From: an uncultured Clostridia bacterium
Lineage (GTDB): Bacteria; Bacillota; Clostridia; Oscillospirales; CAG-272
Assembly: GCA_947624945.1 (NCBI GenBank)
Contig: CANQMJ010000134.1
Span: 1-6,532, forward strand
Length of the DNA: 6,532 nt
Direction of reading: 5' to 3'
Position numbers and translations under genes: made by a program
Shown: positions 1-4,288 of the stretch, one piece after another
Numbering within the stretch: the stretch's first letter is position 1
Layout: the number at the start of each line of letters is the position of its first letter
Notes under the pieces: model-generated
What the model was told of the DNA's origin: nothing
Database searches by the model: none
Seen by the model: the letters and a program-made list of their open reading frames with translations, nothing else

Positions 1-1098
1 GCTCAGTCGATAGGCGAGCCGGGCACACAGCTCACGATGCGTACGTTCCATACGGGCGGCGTCGCGGGCTCCGATATCACGCAGGGTCTGCCGCGAGTCG
101 AGGATCTGTTCGAGGCGCGCAAGCCGAAGAAGCCCGCTATCGTTACGGAGTATGACGGCACCGTCTCGATCCGCGACGACAAGCGCGTCCACGTCGTCGA
201 CGTGACGACGGAGGCGGGCGAGATCATCTCGTACACGATACCTTACGGCATGGCGCTCAAGGTCACGGACGGTGACTACGTGACGCACGGTCAGCCGCTG
301 ACGGAGGGCTACATGAGCCCTGCCGACATAACGCGCATCAACGGTCTTGACGCGACGTACGACTACATCGTACGCGAGGTCCAGAAGGTGTACAGACTCC
401 AGGCCGTCGAAATAAACGACAAGCACATCGAGGTCATAACGCGTCAGATGACGCGCAAGGTCAAGGTCGACGACGCGGGCGACACCGATCTGCTCGCGGG
501 TACGATGGTGGACGTCAGCGAGATCGAAGAGGAGAACGCGGCGATACAGGCGCGCATAGACGCGGGCGAGATAACGCTTCGTCTTGCGACGTCGACGCCG
601 GTGTTGCTCGGCATTACGAAGGCATCGCTCGCGACGAACAGCTGGATGTCGGCGGCGTCATTCCAGGAGACGACGAAGGTACTGACCGAGGCGGCGATAC
701 GCGGCAAGGTCGACCACCTGCTCGGCCTCAAGGAAAACGTCATAATCGGTAAGCTTATCCCCGCCGGGACGGGCATGGAGCGTTACCGCAACATCGGCAT
801 CGTCGAGACGGAGGAGAGCTCGGAGACGATGAAGAATCTTCTCTCAGGCACGAGCGTCGCGGTCGACGAGGACGGTGACGAGAGCGAGAGAGCAGTCGAT
901 TTCGACATTGACGACGACGATTACTTCGACGACGATGAAGACGGTGAGAACGTCGACTTCGACGACGATGGCGGCGACGACGATTACTATGACGATGACG
1001 ACGATGAGGAGTATGAGGACGACATGTCCGATGAGGCTTACGCGGACGCGATCGACAAGCTTCTCGAACGTCAGATGGAGTCGGAAAAGGACAAATAA
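1..1098 (+). CDS. rpoC: DNA-directed RNA polymerase subunit beta' (RpoC), C-terminal 365 residues, 5' partial
   Basis: Catalytic largest subunit of RNA polymerase. The frame is open from base 1 and ends at TAA 1096-1098. The window opens inside the conserved AQSIGEPGTQLTMRTFH block, which is the trigger loop that closes on the incoming NTP. It passes straight to GGVAGSDITQGLPRVEDLF without the large insertion seen in proteobacterial RpoC, as expected for Bacillota. A second diagnostic block (about nt 595-790) contains GITKASLATNSWMSAASFQE, then LGLKENVIIGKLIPAGTGM and RYR. The last part is unusual: codons 865-1023 encode 53 residues of which 35 are Asp or Glu, interrupted by Tyr/Phe pairs, followed by a helical-looking end (YADAIDKLLERQMESEKDK). 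Acidic tails on RpoC occur in clostridia, but this one is long and internally repetitive. The rest of the gene, and presumably rpoB, lie upstream. Identification is essentially certain. Confidence 0.98.
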   Translation, partial: AQSIGEPGTQLTMRTFHTGGVAGSDITQGLPRVEDLFEARKPKKPAIVTEYDGTVSIRDDKRVHVVDVTTEAGEIISYTIPYGMALKVTDGDYVTHGQPLTEGYMSPADITRINGLDATYDYIVREVQKVYRLQAVEINDKHIEVITRQMTRKVKVDDAGDTDLLAGTMVDVSEIEEENAAIQARIDAGEITLRLATSTPVLLGITKASLATNSWMSAASFQETTKVLTEAAIRGKVDHLLGLKENVIIGKLIPAGTGMERYRNIGIVETEESSETMKNLLSGTSVAVDEDGDESERAVDFDIDDDDYFDDDEDGENVDFDDDGGDDDYYDDDDDEEYEDDMSDEAYADAIDKLLERQMESEKDK

Positions 1099-1120
1099 AT
1101 TATCGGCGTTATGCAGATAT

Positions 1121-1150
1121 AAAACGGGGGCGCGCCGCCCCCGTTTTATT
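1121..1150 (+). terminator. Intrinsic terminator of the rpoC transcript
   Basis: Perfect 11-bp stem, AAAACGGGGGC (1121-1131) with GCCCCCGTTTT (1137-1147), and a 5-nt GCGCC loop, running into TTTTATT. It begins 22 nt after the rpoC stop. The A-run on the 5' side means it may also work for minus-strand transcripts. Confidence 0.93.
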
Positions 1151-1203
1151 CTTTTCGACATTGCGGGACTGTTTGCAGGATGTATAAATGTTCAATTTTA
1201 CTA

Positions 1204-1232
1204 TTGACACGGTGGAAATTGCAGTATATAAT
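1204..1232 (+). promoter_or_regulatory. Consensus sigma-A promoter for the pyridoxal kinase gene
   Basis: TTGACA at 1204-1209 and TATAAT at 1227-1232 with exactly 17 bp between them: both hexamers match consensus and the spacing is ideal. Predicted transcription start is about 1239, giving a leader of roughly 25 nt. It lies between the rpoC terminator and the kinase gene, so the kinase is expected to be transcribed on its own. Confidence 0.9.
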
Positions 1233-1248
1233 TTCGATAATCCGAAAA

Positions 1249-1254
1249 AGGGGG
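1249..1254 (+). promoter_or_regulatory. Ribosome binding site that fixes the kinase start at 1264
   Basis: The purine run GAAAAAGGGGGA has its core AGGGGG at 1249-1254, 9 nt before ATG 1264. An in-frame ATG at 1180 would lengthen the protein by 28 residues, but it lies upstream of the promoter hexamers and could not be on the main transcript. Confidence 0.8.
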
Positions 1255-1263
1255 ATATTTACA

Positions 1264-2097
1264 ATGAAACAGAAGAGGATCGCAACTATACAGGATCTGT
1301 CATGCTTCGGCAAATGCTCGCTGACTGTGGCTCATCCGATAATGTCGGCTATGGGACTCGAGGTCTGCCCGATACCGACGGCGGTGCTGTCTACGCACAC
1401 GTATAAATTCAAGGGGTGGACGTACCGCGACCTGTCGGCGGACATTCCCGCTATCGTCGACCACTGGAAGCGCGAGGGGCTGACGTTCGACGCCGTAAGC
1501 ACGGGATATCTCGGCACCGTCGAGCAGATAGGCATGGTGTCCGATTTCTTCGATGCGTTCCCGGGCATGATAAAGGTCGTCGACCCGGTATTCGCCGACA
1601 ACGGCGTGCTTTACACGGGATTTTCCGAGGAATATGCGGCTGAAATGACGAAGCTGTGCGCGCGCGCCGACATAACGGTACCGAACCTGACCGAGGCATC
1701 GTTCATGCTGCGCGAGCCTTACCGCGCGTCGGGATATGACGAGGAATATATACACGGCGTCCTGCGCCGTCTGTGCGCGCTCGGCTGCAAGACTGCGGTC
1801 GTGACGGGCGTCATATACGAGCCGACGCATCAGGGCGCTGTCGCTTACGACTCCGAAAAAGACGAGTTCGTCGAGTACTTCAACGAGAATATCGACGTAT
1901 CGTTCCACGGCACGGGCGACATATTCACGTCGGCACTCGCGGGCGCGGTGACGCTCGGCAAGCCGCTGTACGACGCGCTGAAGATCGCGGTCGACTATAC
2001 GGTCGAGTCGATAAAGGCGACGATGCCGGACAAGGATGAGAGCTGGTACGGCGTCAGATTCGAGCAGTGCCTGCCGGGACTTATAAAGTCGCTGTAA
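1264..2097 (+). CDS. pdxK: Pyridoxal/pyridoxamine kinase (PdxK/PdxY family, ribokinase fold)
   Basis: 277-residue cytosolic kinase that phosphorylates the 5'-hydroxyl of pyridoxal, pyridoxamine or pyridoxine with ATP, in the vitamin B6 salvage route to PLP. The N-terminus KRIATIQDLSCFGKCSLTVA (residues 4-23) and LSTHTYKFKGWTYRDL (42-57) are typical of the clostridial pyridoxamine kinase group. VVDPV at 105-109 and TVPNLTEA at 138-145 are core ribokinase-superfamily motifs. FHGTGD at 214-219 is the anion-hole motif, and D219 is the expected catalytic base. Length is normal for the family and no defect is seen. The start was chosen from the promoter and ribosome binding site. The gene stands alone between two terminators, with no PLP-synthesis neighbour. 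The symbol reflects the family; preference among the three B6 vitamers cannot be read from sequence. A hydroxymethylpyrimidine kinase (ThiD-like) activity is a less likely alternative. Confidence 0.93.
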   Translation: MKQKRIATIQDLSCFGKCSLTVAHPIMSAMGLEVCPIPTAVLSTHTYKFKGWTYRDLSADIPAIVDHWKREGLTFDAVSTGYLGTVEQIGMVSDFFDAFPGMIKVVDPVFADNGVLYTGFSEEYAAEMTKLCARADITVPNLTEASFMLREPYRASGYDEEYIHGVLRRLCALGCKTAVVTGVIYEPTHQGAVAYDSEKDEFVEYFNENIDVSFHGTGDIFTSALAGAVTLGKPLYDALKIAVDYTVESIKATMPDKDESWYGVRFEQCLPGLIKSL

Positions 2098-2122
2098 TGT
2101 AGTAAAGTGAAACAACATAAGC

Positions 2123-2169
2123 AATCGCCGCGCGGAGCCGTTTGCGAACGGTCTCGCGCGGCGGTTTTT
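2123..2169 (+). terminator. Intrinsic terminator of the kinase gene
   Basis: Long GC-rich hairpin: CGCCGCGCG (2126-2134) pairs with CGCGCGGCG (2155-2163), then a GAG/TCT internal section with two wobble pairs and one mismatch, then CCGTT (2138-2142) with AACGG (2147-2151) and a 4-nt TGCG loop. It is followed by TTTTT at 2165-2169 and lies 25 nt after the kinase stop codon. Confidence 0.92.
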
Positions 2170-2180
2170 GCCTATTGAAT

Positions 2181-2206
2181 TCTCCCACATTTTCGCAAAA
2201 CAAAAC
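2181..2206 (-). repeat. Degenerate fragment of module U
   Basis: The plus-strand string TCTCCCACATTTTCGCAAAA resembles the U copy and flank at 6320-6345, with CT missing after CACA and GAAGCG missing from the hairpin tip. It lies downstream of the 2241-2358 element on the minus strand, the same order as the 2718 element and U at 2837. Short and imperfect, so only suggestive. Confidence 0.4.
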
Positions 2207-2397
2207 CGCCGCCGACTAAACTATGGTGACGAGCCGTCAGGCTTTCAAGTGTACCCTACGCGCACAACGCCCGTGCGATGCTCGAAGAAACCAGCGTCAG
2301 ACGCAGACACGACGTCTCGACGGCGCAGTCGACATGCCGCGAGGTAGCTGTTCGCAGGCCCCCCGTTCAACCTACGAACACCTCATCTCCCTTAACC
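2190..2397 (-). ncRNA. Candidate structured small RNA read leftward from the repeat promoter
   Basis: A transcript starting near 2397 from the promoter at 2404-2432 would begin with a strong local hairpin. Minus-strand GAGGT and GTTCGTAGG pair with CCTGCGAAC and ACCTC, with one G-U pair and an AGCT bulge on the 3' side (plus-strand span about 2337-2384). A second hairpin, CGCAC-7nt-GTGCG, falls at about 2259-2277. The part at 2241-2358 is recognisably similar to 2718-2826 on the opposite strand, and both hairpin stems are kept while loops differ. The transcript may end near 2190 at GGTTTTGTTTT, but the stem before it is weak. No Rfam family was recognised. It could instead be a non-functional repeat copy that happens to follow a promoter. 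Confidence 0.38.
2241..2358 (-). repeat. RNA-like repeat element, minus-strand copy (IRa)
   Basis: On the minus strand, CCTGCGAACAGCT, CCTCGCG, TGCGCCGTC, CGTCGTGTCT, GCATCGCAC and GTGCGCG appear in the same order and at nearly the same spacing as on the plus strand at 2718-2826. By eye, identity is about three quarters with a few small gaps. Together with 2718-2826 it forms a divergent inverted pair around the promoter and hairpin modules. Confidence 0.7.
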
Positions 2398-2460
2398 GCC
2401 TATATTATACCACATAATCTGTGATTTGTCAAGTACTTTTCACAAATTCATGTATTGTTT
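2398..2460. repeat. Module P, copy 1: AT-rich promoter-bearing repeat
   Basis: Strongly similar to 6243-6300 in the same orientation; both start GCCTATATTATACCA and share TTTTCACAAATT and ATGTATT. Similarity stops abruptly to the left of GCC at 2398, so the module edge lies a few bases past the minus-strand -10 box. Confidence 0.85.
2404..2432 (-). promoter_or_regulatory. Leftward sigma-A promoter in repeat copy 1
   Basis: On the minus strand, TTGACA (2432-2427) and TATAAT (2409-2404) are separated by exactly 17 bp. TGG directly before TATAAT adds an extended -10 element. Predicted start is about 2397, reading away from the repeat into the 2241-2358 element and toward the kinase terminator. 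The match to consensus is complete; transcription itself is inferred. Confidence 0.75.
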
Positions 2461-2498
2461 TCGCGTAATCGCTCAACCGTATCCAAACATACATCTCC

Positions 2499-2651
2499 GC
2501 TCACCGCGGATGTTTGTACAGTCTGCACCCACCGGCAGCTATCTTTGTACACTTGACGTGGTGACATCTTTCACACCTTCGAATAGGTTTTTTGACAAGG
2601 GGGACTTTCTCGCAAGAAAGTCCCCCTTGTCGAACCCGAAAGAGGCTCCCG
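2499..2651. repeat. Module H, copy 1: hairpin-bearing repeat
   Basis: Matches 6380-6532 with six differences (four substitutions and two single-base indels), about 96% identity. It carries the long palindrome at 2594-2631 and smaller pairings, including CCGC with GCGG and ACAT with ATGT at its left end. The second copy leaves the window while still matching, so the true right end is unknown. Confidence 0.9.
2594..2631. repeat. Perfect 17-bp palindrome within module H, copy 1
   Basis: GACAAGGGGGACTTTCT (2594-2610), loop CGCA, then its exact reverse complement (2615-2631). The flanking TTT/GAA extends pairing by three more pairs, one of them wobble. A T-run lies 5' of the stem on the plus strand and no T-run follows it on either strand, so it does not look like an intrinsic terminator. 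Confidence 0.92.
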
Positions 2652-2717
2652 TGTGTTCGTCGATGTTATCCAGTCTGCGGCAAAAGAGGCAACAGGGCTC
2701 TGACCGCGTCAACGTTT

Positions 2718-2826
2718 CCTGCGAACAGCTCCCTCGCGACGTGGCGAGTGCGCCGTCATAGCGTCGTGTCTCCGTCAAGCTGTGTCGTGTCGGGCATCGC
2801 ACGAGCGCGGTGCGCGAACGTGAAGC
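2718..2826 (+). repeat. RNA-like repeat element, plus-strand copy (IRb)
   Basis: Plus-strand homologue of 2241-2358. CCTGCGAACAGCTCCCTCGCG opens the match and GCATCGCAC-7nt-GTGCGCG comes near its end. The upstream partner GTTCG occurs at 2654-2658, so the GTTCG/CGAAC helix is kept, with a larger insert at its tip (about 2659-2720). No promoter-like sequence was found directly upstream; it may be an unexpressed relic or part of the composite repeat. Confidence 0.65.
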
Positions 2827-2836
2827 TGGGAAGCCG

Positions 2837-2891
2837 GTATCTCCTCACTACGTTCGGAGCTACTACACGTTTTCGCTTCGCGAAAAGTGTG
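2837..2891 (+). repeat. Module U, copy 1
   Basis: 55 nt matching the reverse complement of 6324-6378 at 54 of 55 positions. It contains a hairpin at 2865-2890: ACAC and TTTTCGC pair with GCGAAAA and GTGT around a TTC loop, with one bulged G at 2869. Confidence 0.92.
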
Positions 2892-3000
2892 CGCGCTGCA
2901 CGTCCCGTCGGTTTTATGCATATATTCACGCGATATGCAGAAGTTAAAAGAAATTTAAGCGTTTGTTCCGTTATTCTTAAAACTTTCGGCGATGCAGCTA

Positions 3001-3009
3001 TGATATAAT
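3001..3009 (+). promoter_or_regulatory. Extended -10 promoter for the ABC transporter operon
   Basis: TGATATAAT gives an extended -10 (TGn-TATAAT) with the hexamer at 3004-3009. The -35 position at 17-bp spacing (AACTTT, 2981-2986) is poor, so activity may rest on the extended -10 or need an activator. An inverted TTTAAG/CTTAAA pair at 2954-2959 and 2976-2981 sits just upstream. The predicted leader is about 95 nt. Confidence 0.65.
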
Positions 3010-3084
3010 TTATTTATGAAGAACGTCGGCTTATCATAGCCGGTACAAAGAAGCGATTATCGCAAAAACTAAGAATTGGATCAC

Positions 3085-3129
3085 ATGAAAAAATCATTGC
3101 GGCACATTTATTATGAAAGCATTACATAA
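3085..3129 (+). CDS. Possible 14-residue leader peptide overlapping the first permease start
   Basis: ATG 3085 opens MKKSLRHIYYESIT and stops at TAA 3127-3129, so its end overlaps the permease start at 3113 in another frame. The permease has no clear Shine-Dalgarno of its own, so translation of this small frame could help ribosomes reach it. Its own ribosome binding site is also weak (GGA at 3078-3080). It may be chance. Confidence 0.22.
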   Translation: MKKSLRHIYYESIT

Positions 3130-4279
3130 TATTCTTTCGGGGATATACGACATATTTTGCAGCAGCAAAAAAATGTTCGTGCTCATGATCATCGGGATCA
3201 TCTCGAGCGATCTGATCCTCATATACTGCTACTCATCATATGCCGTATATAAACAGAGCTCTCTCGTCGGGACAGGCGTTCAGGCACGGAAATATTCTGT
3301 GTCTAATGACGGCAGTTTATCTTTTGATGAGATCGAAAAGCTCGAAATCGGCGCGGACCTCATGCGGACATACGATGTGACCGATTATCCGGCGCCCGAT
3401 GCGACCTCGCAGGAGTGGTACACGGAATTAAAAATAGTATCCCCGGACGGGACGGCGTCTGCGTTCGTGATGTCTGATCAGACATCTTCAAAAACAATGC
3501 CGCCTGTAATACGCGCATTTCACAATGACATCACAGATGCCGACATCGTGCTCGGGGAAGGTAGGTTTGACGGCGATCCGTATGAAATGATAGTTCCGTA
3601 CAACAGCGTAACGGCTTCATTAAAGTATGATCCGACGACCGATTCATACGGCACGGTCGACATGGACGGGCATACGTTTCGCGTTATCGGCGTTTCATCA
3701 TCGGACGGGATCCTGATCATTCCTTACGGCACATTCATCGAACTCGGATATCAGCCGGAATATATCGGGTATTATACTCTTGATATATTGCCGCGTGAAG
3801 AAAGCGTCGACCTCAGAGAAAGCATTGCCGAAGCATACGGATGCGGCAACGGCAGTATATCATATCCGTACCGTTACTATGACGCCGCCGAGCGCGATTA
3901 TATATCCCTCGCCGCGCTTCTTTTCCTCGTTTATCTCATCTCTATGCTCGCGTTTTTGTTCTATATGATGTTTTTTGCGGAGCGCTCGCTGCGCACATAT
4001 GCGATCTCTCATATCTGCGGCGCGTCCAAGTCAAGGCTCGTTTTGGGACTGATCATACAAAATACGATGCTCTCTGTCGTATGCGCCGCCGCCGCGTTTG
4101 CCGTCAACGTCTTATTGTCAGTGGCAAAAATAAATATCATGGGGGAGATGTCATATACGGTCAGGGATATCGTATCAATATTTATCACGGTCGTTATATC
4201 GACATTTATTTTGACAGTGCCGTCTATATGCAAAATTACAAAACTTTCGGCGGCCGAGCTGTACCGTGATGCATCATAG
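3113..4279 (+). CDS. ABC transporter permease, FtsX/MacB type (first of two)
   Basis: 388-residue membrane protein with the four-helix FtsX-domain layout. A short cytoplasmic N-terminus is followed by TM1 at about 21-43, then a large extracellular region at about 45-262, then TM2 (about 264-288), TM3 (312-338) and TM4 (352-373), ending in LSAAELYRD, the usual tail of this family. The extracellular part resembles a MacB-like core domain, with LGEGRFDGDPYEMIVPYNS (147-165) and HTFRVIGV with LIIPYGTFIELG (187-212). The loop RTYAISHICGASKSRL (294-309) between TM2 and TM3 corresponds to the ATPase-contacting segment. The start is supported by alignment of its N-terminus with the second permease, although the ribosome binding site is weak. 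Together with the next two genes it should form one transporter. The substrate is unknown; antimicrobial-peptide efflux or lipid/lipoprotein handling are family possibilities, not conclusions. Confidence 0.85.
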   Translation: MKALHNILSGIYDIFCSSKKMFVLMIIGIISSDLILIYCYSSYAVYKQSSLVGTGVQARKYSVSNDGSLSFDEIEKLEIGADLMRTYDVTDYPAPDATSQEWYTELKIVSPDGTASAFVMSDQTSSKTMPPVIRAFHNDITDADIVLGEGRFDGDPYEMIVPYNSVTASLKYDPTTDSYGTVDMDGHTFRVIGVSSSDGILIIPYGTFIELGYQPEYIGYYTLDILPREESVDLRESIAEAYGCGNGSISYPYRYYDAAERDYISLAALLFLVYLISMLAFLFYMMFFAERSLRTYAISHICGASKSRLVLGLIIQNTMLSVVCAAAAFAVNVLLSVAKINIMGEMSYTVRDIVSIFITVVISTFILTVPSICKITKLSAAELYRDAS

Positions 4280-4288
4280 GTGGACGGA

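Larger units (their letters stand above)
2170..3112. other. Gene-free intergenic region made of repeat modules
   Basis: About 0.94 kb between the kinase terminator and the first permease. Several reading frames stay open by chance, but none has a ribosome binding site, a recognisable family, or a sequence independent of the repeats; the longest frames run straight through hairpins and repeat modules. From left to right the region holds a degenerate U fragment, a minus-strand RNA-like element, a leftward promoter module, a hairpin module, a plus-strand homologue of the RNA-like element, module U, and the promoter and leader of the ABC operon. I recognise nothing in 2652-2717 beyond a likely extension of the 2718 element, and nothing in 2892-2953. 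No tRNA or rRNA sequence was seen. Confidence 0.7.

Noticed and set aside
844..1161. Valine/isoleucine-rich minus-strand frame resembling a membrane segment
   Set aside because: It is the reverse complement of the GAC/GAT repeats coding the acidic RpoC tail (GTC/ATC read as Val/Ile), not a gene.
1180..1263. In-frame upstream start for the kinase adding 28 residues
   Set aside because: It lies upstream of the promoter hexamers, has no ribosome binding site, and the added residues are not part of the kinase family; ATG 1264 has a good site.
1300..2190. Long minus-strand open frame opposite the kinase gene
   Set aside because: It is the shadow of a GC-rich gene: arginine-rich, no ribosome binding site, no family, and it runs through the terminator hairpin.
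2190..2397. Identification of the leftward element as 6S RNA
   Set aside because: The GGTGTTCGT near the 5' end recalls 6S, but its partner is local (within 60 nt) rather than at the 3' end, so the single long rod with a central bubble is not apparent. It needs a covariance search.
2570..2595. TTCGAAT loop flanked by ACC/GGT as a tRNA T-arm
   Set aside because: The stem is too short, and no acceptor, D or anticodon arms are found around it.
2594..2631. Module H hairpin as a Rho-independent terminator
   Set aside because: The T-run is 5' of the stem and no T-tract follows it on either strand.
2426..3008. Overlapping plus-strand open frames of about 110-138 codons and a minus-strand frame at 2539-2802
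   Set aside because: They consist of translated repeat modules and hairpins, lack ribosome binding sites, and contain the same palindrome-derived peptide on both strands.
2170..3112. CRISPR array or transposase-bearing insertion sequence
   Set aside because: The repeats are not short, regular and spacer-separated, and no transposase frame or terminal inverted repeat pair with target duplication is visible.
4280..4288. GTG start of the second permease immediately after the first permease stop
   Set aside because: ATG 4289 is better placed relative to AGGTGG and aligns with the N-terminus of the paralogue.
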